From NCBI RefSeq assembly GCF_002009175.1, contig NZ_CP018047.1, positions 6,014,001-6,078,000 of the forward strand: a DNA stretch of 64,000 bases. Direction: 5' to 3'. This document shows, one piece after another, positions 35,569 through 43,594 of the stretch. The notes under the pieces are model-generated. The model had not been told where the DNA came from. It ran no database searches and saw only the letters and a program-made list of their open reading frames with translations. Both the position numbers and the translations under genes were made by a program. Each line of letters opens with the position of its first letter. Position 1 is the stretch's first letter. The DNA comes from Streptomyces niveus. Lineage in GTDB: Bacteria; Actinomycetota; Actinomycetes; Streptomycetales; Streptomycetaceae.

Positions 35569-36510
35569 ATGGGACTCACCATCGGCGTCGACATCGGCGG
35601 CACGAAGATCGCGGCGGGCGTGGTCGACGAAGAGGGCACGATTCTCGATACGCACCAGGTGCCCACCCCGCCGACTGCCGAGGGCATCATCGACGCGATC
35701 TGCGCGGCTGTCTCCGGCGCCGGCAAGGGGCACGAGATCGAGGCCGTCGGCATCGGCGCCGCCGGCTACGTCGACGACAAACGCGCCACCGTCCTCTTCG
35801 CGCCGAACATCGACTGGCGTCACGAACCGCTCAAGGACAAGGTCGAGCAGCGGGTCGGAATGCAGGTCGTCGTAGAGAACGACGCGAACGCCGCCGCCTG
35901 GGGCGAGTACAAGTTCGGGGCCGGACAGGGCCACGAGGACGTCATCTGCATCACGCTCGGCACCGGGCTCGGCGGCGGCATCATCATCGGCAACAAACTG
36001 CGTCGCGGACGCTTCGGTGTGGCGGCGGAATTCGGCCATATTCGGGTCGTTCCCGACGGGTTGCTGTGCGGCTGCGGCAGCCAGGGGTGCTGGGAGCAGT
36101 ACGCGTCGGGGCGCGCCCTCGTCAGATACGCGAAGCAACGCGCCAACGCCACACCCGAGAACGCGGAGATCCTGCTGCGCCTCGGCGACGGCACACCCGA
36201 CGGCATCGAGGGCAAGCACGTCAGCGCCGCCGCCCGTGAGGGCGACCCGGTGGCCGTCGACTCCTTCCGGGAGCTGGCCCGTTGGGCGGGCGCGGGCCTG
36301 GCCGATCTGGCCTCGCTCTTCGACCCGTCGGCGTTCATCGTCGGCGGTGGTGTGTCGGACGAGGGCGAACTGGTCCTCGACCCGATCCGCAAGTCCTTCC
36401 GGCGCTGGCTGATCGGCGGCGCCTGGCGTCCGCACGCGCAGGTCCTCGCCGCCCAACTGGGCGGCAAGGCAGGGCTGGTGGGCGCCGCGGACCTGGCCCG
36501 CCAGGGCTGA
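35569..36510 (+). CDS. glkA: ROK-family glucokinase
   Basis: GlkA phosphorylates glucose and is a main agent of carbon catabolite repression in Streptomyces. The 313-residue protein has the ATP motif 'GVDIGGTKIAAGVVD' at the start, the sugar-binding 'ENDANAAAWGEYKFGAG' (near 105), 'GTGLGGGII' and the zinc cluster 'CGCGSQGCWE' (near 167) with His in 'FGHI', all ROK signatures. ATG 35569 follows GAGGGACAC. It is probably in one unit with the DUF5304 gene; a hairpin follows. Confidence 0.95.
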   Translation: MGLTIGVDIGGTKIAAGVVDEEGTILDTHQVPTPPTAEGIIDAICAAVSGAGKGHEIEAVGIGAAGYVDDKRATVLFAPNIDWRHEPLKDKVEQRVGMQVVVENDANAAAWGEYKFGAGQGHEDVICITLGTGLGGGIIIGNKLRRGRFGVAAEFGHIRVVPDGLLCGCGSQGCWEQYASGRALVRYAKQRANATPENAEILLRLGDGTPDGIEGKHVSAAAREGDPVAVDSFRELARWAGAGLADLASLFDPSAFIVGGGVSDEGELVLDPIRKSFRRWLIGGAWRPHAQVLAAQLGGKAGLVGAADLARQG

Positions 36511-36563
36511 ACCGTACGGCCCGCCCTGCGACGCCCGCGAGGCGCCGTTCATCCGGACGATCA

Positions 36564-36596
36564 CGCCCGCCGCGCCCCTCAGGGGTGCGGCGGGCG
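36564..36596 (+). terminator. Terminator after glkA
   Basis: A 15-bp stem with one G-U pair (36564-36578 with 36582-36596), loop TCA, followed by TTGG. Confidence 0.85.
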
Positions 36597-36614
36597 TTGG
36601 CCTATCGTGGTCCG

Positions 36615-37400
36615 GTGACGACTCCGGTGAGTGGACAGGGTGGACCCGTCCCCATGATTTCGCTGCCCGACTCCCGTACCGAGCCCGACGGTTCGGCCGT
36701 GATCCGCGTGCTCAGCTACAACATCCGCTCCATGCGCGACGACATCGAGGCGCTGGCCCGGGTGATCCGGGCCTGCGAGCCCGATCTGGTCTTCGTCCAG
36801 GAGGCGCCGCGGTTCTTCCGCTGGCGCAAGCGGGCCGCGTGGCTGGCGGCCAGGACCGATCTCGTCGTCCTCAGCGGCGGTGGCACGGCGGCGGGCCCAC
36901 TGCTGCTCTGCTCACTGCGCGCGACCGTGGAGCGCACGGAGGACGTCCTGCTGCCGCTGACACCCGGTCTGCACCGGCGGGGCTTCGCCACGGCTGTCGT
37001 ACGGATCGGCGCCGCCCGTATGGGGCTGCTGAGCTGCCATCTGAGCCTTCAGACCGACGAGCGGCTGGCCCAGACCGGGATGCTGCTGGACCGGGTCCGG
37101 ACGATGGACGCACCGCACACGATCGTGGCCGGTGATCTCAACGACCGGCCCCAGGGACGTTCGTTCCGCCGGGTGGCCAAGGCGCTTCAGGACGGCTGGG
37201 CGGTCAAGCCCTGGGGGAGCGAGTACACCTCCACACCCGCCGATCCGCACCAGCGCATCGACGCGATCTTCGCGACCGAGGGTGTCGAAGTGCTCGGCTG
37301 CGGCGTGCCGTTGGGCCTGCCCGGCATCGAGGAGAGCGACCTGCGGGCGGCCACGGACCACCTTCCGGTGCTGGCCGCCCTGCGCGTCCCCGCGTCCTGA
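36615..37400 (+). CDS. Endonuclease/exonuclease/phosphatase family protein
   Basis: A 261-residue EEP-fold hydrolase (DNase I / sphingomyelinase type). Motifs: 'LSYNIRSMRDD' near residue 37, 'FVQEAPRFF' with the metal Glu near 63, 'SCHLSLQTDERL' near 143, 'IVAGDLNDRP' near 170, 'RIDAIFATE' and 'ATDHLPVLAAL' at the end. Nuclease and phosphodiesterase activities are both possible. GTG 36615 lies 6 nt after TATCGT and lacks a Shine-Dalgarno sequence, so the transcript may be leaderless; ATG 36654 is an alternative. Confidence 0.85.
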   Translation: MTTPVSGQGGPVPMISLPDSRTEPDGSAVIRVLSYNIRSMRDDIEALARVIRACEPDLVFVQEAPRFFRWRKRAAWLAARTDLVVLSGGGTAAGPLLLCSLRATVERTEDVLLPLTPGLHRRGFATAVVRIGAARMGLLSCHLSLQTDERLAQTGMLLDRVRTMDAPHTIVAGDLNDRPQGRSFRRVAKALQDGWAVKPWGSEYTSTPADPHQRIDAIFATEGVEVLGCGVPLGLPGIEESDLRAATDHLPVLAALRVPAS

Positions 37401-37450
37401 AACCGCCTCACGGACAGCGAGGTTGAGAGTGCGTCGGATCCGACAGTTCG

Positions 37451-38143
37451 TCAGACCACCGCGCCGCGGCCCGGATCGTCGTCCTCCTCGTCACCGTGCT
37501 GCATCCGCGCCACCAGCGTGACGAAGCCGCCCAGGAAGCCGCCGATGCAGACCGTCGTCAGCCACCAGGTCATCTCCCACTGGAGCAGCACGGCGAGGAG
37601 CATGAGCACCGGGCCACCGATCACGGCGAGCCAGGCGAACTTGGCAGTGACGTCGGCCTCGGGCAGCGGCGGCGGCTCCGGCGGTACGAAATGGCCCTCG
37701 TCGCTGTCGTCGAGGTCGTCGTCCTTCGGCTCCGCCATCACGTAGTCGCGCGGGCCCGCGCCGCCGACGCCGGGCGCGAAGACGATCGAGCCGCCGAGCG
37801 ACGGCTTGTCGGGCTTGGCGTCCGGCTCGCGCTCCCGGTCGGGCTCCGCCGCCGCCTCGGCATCGGCCCCGGCCGCGCCCGGCGCACCGGTGGCGCCCGG
37901 CCCGGCGTCCGACCGGTTCACCGGCCCGAGGTCCGCCTTCGTGGTCCCGGACTCCTTGTCCTTGGGTGGCGACGGCTCGGTCCTGTTCCGGTCGCTCTCC
38001 AGGAGCGCCAGATCCTCGACCGACTTGAAGGGCTTGGCACCCGGCGGGTCGGCCGGCTCCTCGCCGTAACCCGCGACGATCGCCGCCCACGCGGCGTCCT
38101 CGTCGATCGGCTGCGGCTCGCGGTCCGCGTCATGCTCAGCCAC
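37451..38143 (-). CDS. Membrane protein with long acidic cytoplasmic region
   Basis: A 230-residue protein. Residues 1-165 are polar, rich in Asp, Glu, Pro and Lys and probably disordered. Two membrane helices follow (about 169-188 and 192-212), ending in an acidic tail 'DEEDDDPGRG'. No catalytic motif. The GTG start at 38143 overlaps the end of the alpha/beta hydrolase gene by 8 nt on the same strand, so the two are co-expressed. It is a conserved hypothetical in Streptomyces as far as I recall. Confidence 0.75.
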   Translation of the reverse strand: MAEHDADREPQPIDEDAAWAAIVAGYGEEPADPPGAKPFKSVEDLALLESDRNRTEPSPPKDKESGTTKADLGPVNRSDAGPGATGAPGAAGADAEAAAEPDREREPDAKPDKPSLGGSIVFAPGVGGAGPRDYVMAEPKDDDLDDSDEGHFVPPEPPPLPEADVTAKFAWLAVIGGPVLMLLAVLLQWEMTWWLTTVCIGGFLGGFVTLVARMQHGDEEDDDPGRGAVV

Positions 38144-38915
38144 CGGTGCTGCTCCCCTTCTTCCCGACGCTCGGAGCGAGTCGGTCGACGAACGTGTGAC
38201 TCTCCTCGAAAATCAGCTCCGCATCGTTGTCCAACGTCGCCACGTGGTAGCTGTGTTCCAGGATGACCTCACGGATGTCGGTCGAGGAGACCCGGCCGAG
38301 GATCCGCGCCGAGTCGGCCGGGGGCACGACATGGTCACGCGGGCTGCGCATCAGCAGCAGGGGCTGGGTGACCTGGGGCAGCTCCCCGTCCACCAGCCGG
38401 AAGAAATTCCGCAGCGAGTGTGCGGCGTGCAGCGGGACCCGGTCGTAACCGACCTCCTCGCTGCGTGGCAGCGCGATGTCGCTGCGCAGGCCCTTTGTCG
38501 TCCGGACGAGATGACGGGCGAGCGGCAGGGCGTACGCCGAAAGGCCGTGCACCTTGTTCGCCGGGTTGACGACCGCGACCCCGCTGACCGCGTGCCCGTG
38601 CTTGGCGGCGAGCCGCAGCGCCAGCGTCCCGCCCATGGAGAGACCGAAGACGAAGACCCGCTCGCACCGCTCGCACAGCTCCCGCAGCGCCCGGTCCACC
38701 TCCGCGTACCAGTCCTGCCAGCCGGTGATCTGCATGTCCTCCCAGCGTGTGCCGTGCCCGGGGAGCAGCGGCAGCGACACGGTGAGGCCCCGGGCGGCCA
38801 GATACTCGGCCCAGGGGCGCAGCGACTGCGGGGAACCGGTGAATCCGTGACAGAGGAGGACGCCGACATCTCCGCCCTCGTGGCGGTACGGCTCGGCTCC
38901 AGGAAGGACCGGCAC
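38136..38915 (-). CDS. Alpha/beta hydrolase (monoacylglycerol lipase / carboxylesterase type)
   Basis: A 259-residue esterase. 'LCHGFTGSP' (near 20) is the oxyanion-side loop, 'GLSMGG' (near 92) the nucleophile elbow with Ser, and Asp in 'RSPRDHVVP' and His in 'LEHSYHVAT' complete the triad, as in Est30-type carboxylesterases. The GTG at 38915 has AGGAG 5 nt upstream; longer in-frame starts lack support. Substrates may be short lipids or lactones. It heads a two-gene unit with the membrane protein. Confidence 0.87.
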   Translation of the reverse strand: MPVLPGAEPYRHEGGDVGVLLCHGFTGSPQSLRPWAEYLAARGLTVSLPLLPGHGTRWEDMQITGWQDWYAEVDRALRELCERCERVFVFGLSMGGTLALRLAAKHGHAVSGVAVVNPANKVHGLSAYALPLARHLVRTTKGLRSDIALPRSEEVGYDRVPLHAAHSLRNFFRLVDGELPQVTQPLLLMRSPRDHVVPPADSARILGRVSSTDIREVILEHSYHVATLDNDAELIFEESHTFVDRLAPSVGKKGSSTGG

Positions 38916-39060
38916 TGGGTCTCCTGTTCGTGAGTCTCTAAGTGGTACTTCACCGTACGCGACCGGGCCGACACCGACCAGAGCCGTCGGCGCCCCGTGA
39001 CGGAACCCGCGCGCCCCCCTCGGGTTAAGGTCGGTCGACAGCACACAGGAGGCACCCGAG

Positions 39061-39765
39061 TTGATCTACGGCGCGATGAAGTTCTCCATCGGAGGATCGC
39101 TCAAGCTCGCTTTCAGACCTTGGGTGGAGGGCATCGAGAACATTCCCGAGGACGGGCCCGCGATCCTCGCGAGCAATCATCTCTCGTTCTCGGACTCGTT
39201 CTTCCTCCCTGCGGTACTGACCCGGAAGGTCACCTTCATCGCCAAGGCGGAGTACTTCACCTCGCCGGGTGTGAAGGGGCGGCTGACGGCCGCGTTCTTC
39301 AAAGGAGTCGGCCAGCTGCCGGTCGACCGCTCCGGAGCGCGCGGCGCGGGCGAGGCGGCCATCAAGAGCGGCATAGCGGTACTGGAGCGCGGGGAGCTCT
39401 TCGGCATCTACCCCGAGGGCACCCGCTCGCCCGACGGCCGGCTCTACCGGGGCAAGCCCGGCGGCCTCGCGCGCGTGGCGCTCGCCACCGGAGCGCCCGT
39501 GATCCCGGTCGCCATGATCGACACGGAGAAGATCCAGCCGCCGGGCACTGTGATGCCGAAGCTGATGCGGCCGGGGATCAGGATCGGCGAGCCGCTGGAC
39601 TTCAGCCGGTACCAGGGCATGGAGGGGGACCGCTTCATCCTGCGTTCGCTGACCGACGAGGTCATGTACGAGATCATGAAGCTCTCCGGCCAGGAGTACG
39701 TCGACATCTACGCGACGGCGGCCAAGCGCAGGATCGCCGAAGAGGCGAAGGCGAAGGCGAGTTGA
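39061..39765 (+). CDS. 1-acyl-sn-glycerol-3-phosphate acyltransferase (PlsC family)
   Basis: A 234-residue acyltransferase. The HX4D motif is 'SNHLSFSDSFFLP' (near 38) and the substrate motif is 'IYPEGTRSPDG' (near 117). These make phosphatidic acid from lysophosphatidic acid, although the M. tuberculosis homologue Rv2182c sits in the same gene neighbourhood and may act in PIM or phospholipid remodelling. The start is TTG at 39061, with AGGAGG 9 nt upstream. A hairpin follows. Confidence 0.9.
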   Translation: MIYGAMKFSIGGSLKLAFRPWVEGIENIPEDGPAILASNHLSFSDSFFLPAVLTRKVTFIAKAEYFTSPGVKGRLTAAFFKGVGQLPVDRSGARGAGEAAIKSGIAVLERGELFGIYPEGTRSPDGRLYRGKPGGLARVALATGAPVIPVAMIDTEKIQPPGTVMPKLMRPGIRIGEPLDFSRYQGMEGDRFILRSLTDEVMYEIMKLSGQEYVDIYATAAKRRIAEEAKAKAS

Positions 39766-39770
39766 GCACT

Positions 39771-39801
39771 GTCCCGTCCGGCCGCGGAGGCCGAACGGGA
39801 C
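39771..39801 (+). terminator. Hairpin after the acyltransferase gene
   Basis: GTCCCGT (39771-39777) pairs with ACGGGAC (39795-39801); the interior can pair partly (CGGCC with GGCCG). Confidence 0.6.
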
Positions 39802-39916
39802 GACGGGGCGACAGGCCGACGGGGCGCGGCAGGTGGTCGGCACCGAACGTCGGCGGCACGTCGGCAGCGGGTCGTCAGTACAGAGAACACATCGTGACAC
39901 CGGGGGTGGGGGACAC

Positions 39917-41167
39917 GTGGCCAGACGCGAACGGGTCGTACGTATGTCGGTCGAGCAGCCGCTGTGGCGCGCGCTCACCGCGTACCGCCTGCTCACCATG
40001 GTCTACGCCGTCCTGATCTACGCCTTCGGGCGGGACAAGTTCGAGCGGCCCTGGGTCGCCGCCGGGTTCTTCGCCGTCCTCGTCGTCTGGACGGTCGTCA
40101 CGCTGCCCAAGGTCGCCAACGCCGTCAGCTGCACCAAGCGTTTCCTGGGCGTCGACCTCACCATCGCGCTCGTCGGCATCCTGCTCACCCCGGTCGCCGA
40201 CGTGCAGGCGCGGTACATGGACGGCCCCACCCTGCCGACCATATGGACCGCGGGCTCCGTCCTCGCCTTCGCCGTCAAGGGCGGCTGGCGCTGGGCGGCC
40301 TTCGCCTCCTCGCTGGTCGCCGTCGCCAACCTGGTCGGGCGCGGCACCCCCAGCCGCGACACCCTGCACAACGTGCTGCTGGTCTGGGTGGCGTCCATCG
40401 CGATCGGCTACATCGTCGAGGTGGCCCGCGCCTCCGAACGCACGCTGGCGCGCGCCCTGGAGATCGAGGCGGCGACCCGGGAACGGGAGCGCCTGGCACG
40501 CGACATCCACGACAGCGTGCTCCAGGTCCTCGCGATGGTGCAGCGGCGCGGAACGGCCCTCGGGGGCGAGGCGGCGGAGCTGGGCCGGATGGCAGGGGAG
40601 CAGGAGGTCGCACTGCGGACGCTGGTCTCCAGCGGTCTCGTGCCGACCACCCGCACCTCGGAGGACAGCTCGCTCGGGGCGGTGGTACGCACCGTCGACG
40701 ACGCGGAGTACGCGGAGTACGCGGAAGGGCGGGCCGGCGGGGCGGACGACCCCACCGACGAGGACCGCCGATGGGATCTGCGTACGCTGCTGGCGCCGCT
40801 CGCCGGCTCAGCGGTGACGCTCGCCGAGCCGGGCGCTCCCGTCCTGCTGCGGCCCGCGGCCGCGCGGGAGCTGGCGGCGGCTGTCAGTGCCGCCCTGGAC
40901 AATGTCCGCAAGCACGCCGGAGACGGCGCGCGGTCCTGGATCCTGGTCGAGGACTCGCCGGACGAGGTGATCGTGACCGTCAGGGACGACGGCCCCGGCA
41001 TCCCGGAGGGCCGGCTCGCGCAGGCCGAGGGGGAGGGGCGCCTCGGTGTCGCGCTCTCGATCCGGGGCCGGCTGCGGGAGTTGGGCGGCACGGCCGAGCT
41101 GATCTCGGTCCCCGGCCAGGGCACGGAAGTCGAGTTGAAGGTTCCACGGGGGAAGGCGGAGCGATGA
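39917..41167 (+). CDS. macS: Sensor histidine kinase MacS
   Basis: A 416-residue kinase of the NarX type. About five or six membrane segments (20-155) form the sensor, then 'RERERLARDIHDSVLQVLAMV' (near 195) is the HisKA_3 box with the phospho-accepting His, and the ATPase has 'ALDNVRKHAG' (N box) and 'VRDDGPGIPEG' (G box). The pair corresponds to MacRS of S. coelicolor, which controls aerial development and actinorhodin. I use GTG 39917, after GGGGGACAC; ATG 39944 is an alternative. Its stop overlaps macR. Confidence 0.88.
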   Translation: MARRERVVRMSVEQPLWRALTAYRLLTMVYAVLIYAFGRDKFERPWVAAGFFAVLVVWTVVTLPKVANAVSCTKRFLGVDLTIALVGILLTPVADVQARYMDGPTLPTIWTAGSVLAFAVKGGWRWAAFASSLVAVANLVGRGTPSRDTLHNVLLVWVASIAIGYIVEVARASERTLARALEIEAATRERERLARDIHDSVLQVLAMVQRRGTALGGEAAELGRMAGEQEVALRTLVSSGLVPTTRTSEDSSLGAVVRTVDDAEYAEYAEGRAGGADDPTDEDRRWDLRTLLAPLAGSAVTLAEPGAPVLLRPAAARELAAAVSAALDNVRKHAGDGARSWILVEDSPDEVIVTVRDDGPGIPEGRLAQAEGEGRLGVALSIRGRLRELGGTAELISVPGQGTEVELKVPRGKAER

Positions 41168-41892
41168 GCGAGCAGACGGAAAGCAACAACGAGGGCACGA
41201 GGACAGGCACGGGCGCGGGGAACGCCACGGACGGCGCGACGCGGGTCATGGTCGTCGACGACCACCCGATGTGGCGCGACGCCGTCGCCCGCGACCTGAC
41301 CGAGGCCGGATTCGACGTCGTGGCGACGGCCGGTGACGGCCCGCAGGCGGTGCGCCGCGCGACGGCCACCACTCCCGACGTGATCGTCCTCGACCTCAAC
41401 CTGCCCGGCATGCCCGGCGTCCAGGTCTGCAAGGAACTCGTCGGCAGCCTGCCCGGCCTGCGGGTGCTGGTCCTCTCCGCGAGCGGCGAGCACGCCGACG
41501 TACTCGAAGCGGTGAAGTCCGGCGCCACGGGCTATCTGCTGAAGTCGGCCAGTACGGCCGAGCTGACCGACGCGGTGCGCCGCACCGCCGTCGGCGACCC
41601 GGTCTTCACCCCCGGACTCGCCGGGCTGGTCCTCGGCGAGTACCGCAGGCTCGCCTCCGAGCCCGTCCCCGTGGCGTCCGACGAGCCGAAGGCACCGCAG
41701 CTGACCGAGCGCGAGACCGAGGTGCTGCGCCTGGTCGCCAAGGGGCTCTCGTACAAGCAGATCGCCGAACGCCTGGTCATCTCGCACCGCACGGTGCAGA
41801 ACCACGTGCAGAACACCCTCGGCAAGCTCCAGCTCCACAACCGCGTGGAGCTGGTCCGGTACGCGATCGAAGCCGGTCTCGACGACGTCTGA
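41164..41892 (+). CDS. macR: Response regulator MacR (NarL/LuxR type)
   Basis: A 242-residue regulator. Receiver domain about 26-145: 'VMVVDDHPMWRDAV' gives the acidic pair, 'VIVLDLNLPGMPG' the phosphorylated Asp, and 'GYLLKSAS' the conserved Lys. The LuxR-type helix-turn-helix at about 178-235 has 'LTERETEVLRLVAKGLSYKQ' and 'SHRTVQNHVQNTLGKL'. The first 25 residues are a Thr/Gly-rich head. ATG 41164 overlaps the macS stop (ATGA). Confidence 0.92.
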   Translation: MSEQTESNNEGTRTGTGAGNATDGATRVMVVDDHPMWRDAVARDLTEAGFDVVATAGDGPQAVRRATATTPDVIVLDLNLPGMPGVQVCKELVGSLPGLRVLVLSASGEHADVLEAVKSGATGYLLKSASTAELTDAVRRTAVGDPVFTPGLAGLVLGEYRRLASEPVPVASDEPKAPQLTERETEVLRLVAKGLSYKQIAERLVISHRTVQNHVQNTLGKLQLHNRVELVRYAIEAGLDDV

Positions 41893-41986
41893 CGCGTCCC
41901 GTTCCGCGCGGCTCATCCCGCGGCCGTCACAACCACCACCCATCGCCCTCTGGTGCTACGGAAATGACCCTGCGCACCATGCCGGG

Positions 41987-42000
41987 GTGACCTGTGTCAC
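41987..42000 (+). promoter_or_regulatory. Candidate Crp-binding site upstream of pfkA
   Basis: GTGACCTGTGTCAC is a palindrome that fits both GTGA-N6-TCAC and the S. coelicolor Crp motif GTG-N6-GNCAC as I remember it. It lies 47 nt before the pfkA start codon. Direct binding is inferred, not shown. Confidence 0.5.
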
Positions 42001-42047
42001 TCAGGCGTGGCTCAGGTGCGTCACCGACGGCGAAGGGAAGTGTTTCC

Positions 42048-43076
42048 ATGCGGGTCGGAGTATTGACCGGGGGCGGCGACTGCCCAGGGCTCAATGCGGT
42101 CATTCGTGGCATCGTGCGCAAGGGCGTCACGGAGTACGGGTACGAGTTCACCGGCTTCCGGGACGGCTGGCGAGGACCGCTGGAAGGCGACACCGTACGG
42201 CTCGACATCCCCACCGTGCGAGGCATCCTGCCCCGTGGCGGCACGATCCTGGGATCCTCGCGCACCAATCCGCTCAAGTCGGCGGACGGAATAAGGCGGA
42301 TCAAGGAGAACCTCGCGAGCAGCGAGGTCGACGCGCTCATCGTGATCGGCGGGGAGGACACCCTGGGCGTGGCCGCCCAGCTCTCCGACGTGCACGGCAT
42401 TCCCTGCGTGGGCGTGCCCAAGACCATTGACAACGACCTTTCGGCGACCGACTACACCTTCGGATTCGACACGGCGGTCGGCATCGCGACCGAGGCGATC
42501 GACCGCCTCCACACCACGGCCGAGTCCCATATGCGCGTCCTCGTCTGTGAGGTGATGGGGCGGCACGCGGGCTGGATCGCCCTGCACTCGGGCCTTGCGG
42601 GCGGCGCGAACGTCATCCTCATCCCGGAGCAGCGCTTCGACATCGACCAGGTCTGCGCCTGGGTGACGTCGCGTTTCAAGGCCTCGTACGCGCCGATCGT
42701 GGTCATCGCCGAGGGCGCGATGCCCAAGGACGGCGAGGTCATTCTCAAGGACGGGACGCTGGACTCCTTCGGCCATGTACGGCTGTCGGGCGTCGGCGAA
42801 TGGCTTGCGAAGGAGATCGAGAAGCGCACCGGCAAGGAGGCGCGGACCACGGTCCTCGGCCATGTGCAGCGCGGTGGCACACCGAGCGCGTTCGACCGCT
42901 GGCTGGCCACGCGGTTCGGGCTGCACGCGATCGACGCGGTGAGGGACGGCGACTTCGGCAAGATGGTCGCCCTGCGCGGCACGGACATCGTGCGCGTCCC
43001 GATCTCGGAGGCGATTGCGGAACTGAAGACCGTCCAGCCGGAGCTCTACAAAGAAGTCGGCGTCTTCTTCGGCTGA
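42048..43076 (+). CDS. pfkA: 6-phosphofructokinase with PPi-type active-site residues
   Basis: A 342-residue group-III PFK (mixed-substrate subfamily). 'GVLTGGGDCPGLNA' at the start binds the phosphoryl donor; 'GGEDTLGVA' at 101-109 has Asp104, where ATP enzymes carry Gly; 'PKTIDND' has Lys125, where E. coli has Gly124; 'MGRHAGWIAL' and 'GHVQRGG' bind fructose 6-phosphate. Asp104 plus Lys are the residues that favour pyrophosphate over ATP. ATG 42048 follows GAAGGGAAG. A Crp-like palindrome lies 47 nt upstream. The repeat hairpin at 43099-43140 probably ends the transcript. Confidence 0.93.
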   Translation: MRVGVLTGGGDCPGLNAVIRGIVRKGVTEYGYEFTGFRDGWRGPLEGDTVRLDIPTVRGILPRGGTILGSSRTNPLKSADGIRRIKENLASSEVDALIVIGGEDTLGVAAQLSDVHGIPCVGVPKTIDNDLSATDYTFGFDTAVGIATEAIDRLHTTAESHMRVLVCEVMGRHAGWIALHSGLAGGANVILIPEQRFDIDQVCAWVTSRFKASYAPIVVIAEGAMPKDGEVILKDGTLDSFGHVRLSGVGEWLAKEIEKRTGKEARTTVLGHVQRGGTPSAFDRWLATRFGLHAIDAVRDGDFGKMVALRGTDIVRVPISEAIAELKTVQPELYKEVGVFFG

Positions 43077-43098
43077 CCGATCAGCAGCGGGCACCCGG

Positions 43099-43140
43099 TG
43101 TCCTCAATCGCCGGACGGGCTGCACCCACAGCCCGTCCGG
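43099..43140 (-). repeat. Dispersed repeat (reverse orientation) forming the pfkA downstream hairpin
   Basis: GTGTCCTCAATCGCCGGACG with the next bases is the reverse complement of the word at 18026. CCGGACGGGC (43111-43120) pairs with GCCCGTCCGG (43131-43140), loop of 10 nt, making a terminator-like hairpin, the mirror image of that after trpD. Confidence 0.75.
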
Positions 43141-43381
43141 CCGGCCCGGCCCCGTTGCCTGCGGCGGCTTCGGAGACCGACCGGACCCGCCGCGGAGCGG
43201 ACCGCACGGCATACGGCACTGGCACACGTGGGACCTCCTGGGGGGGCTTGCCGGGGTCCCGGGTCCCTCTTCCTCGTAGCCCCCGAGGGGCCACAGGAGG
43301 CGCCCCCTCCGTCTACGCGGACATCAGCCGCCGGCGCGGCCGACGCCCCCGATCCGGCCCGATCGACAAGGCACCCCCTAG
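43141..43381. other. Repeat-rich gap between pfkA and the MITE-like element
   Basis: No convincing gene on either strand. CGTAGCCCCCGAGGGGCCAC (43276-43295) recurs inside the neighbouring element as CGTAGCCCCGAGGGGGCAC (43435-43453), each followed by GGAGG-CGCCCC/TGCCCC. This suggests an older partial copy. The words at 43322-43365 also resemble the flank of copy B (25660-25705). Confidence 0.5.
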
Positions 43382-43594
43382 GGCGTGTCCGCAAAGTCCC
43401 GCCTGGCCCGCGACGCCTGGCACGGCACCTCTCCCCGTAGCCCCGAGGGGGCACGGGAGGTGCCCCGTGCGTTGTCGGAGTCGGCCGAGTACGGCTGGTC
43501 CATCCACAACGCCGATCCCCCGCCTTGCGATGCACCGCACCGGACGTCGCGGGCCCCGCCCTGCGGGCGGACGGCGCCACTTTGCGGACACGCC
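43382..43594 (-). mobile_element. MITE-like element, copy A (perfect 16-bp terminal inverted repeats)
   Basis: GGCGTGTCCGCAAAGT (43382-43397) and ACTTTGCGGACACGCC (43579-43594) are exact inverted repeats, 213 bp end to end. TA lies just outside each end (43379-43380 and 43596-43597, with one extra base on each side), as for IS630/Tc1-type target duplication. No transposase is inside. Read on the minus strand, the first ~125 bp match copy B at 25418. The right end touches the TAA stop codon of the anthranilate synthase gene. Confidence 0.8.
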
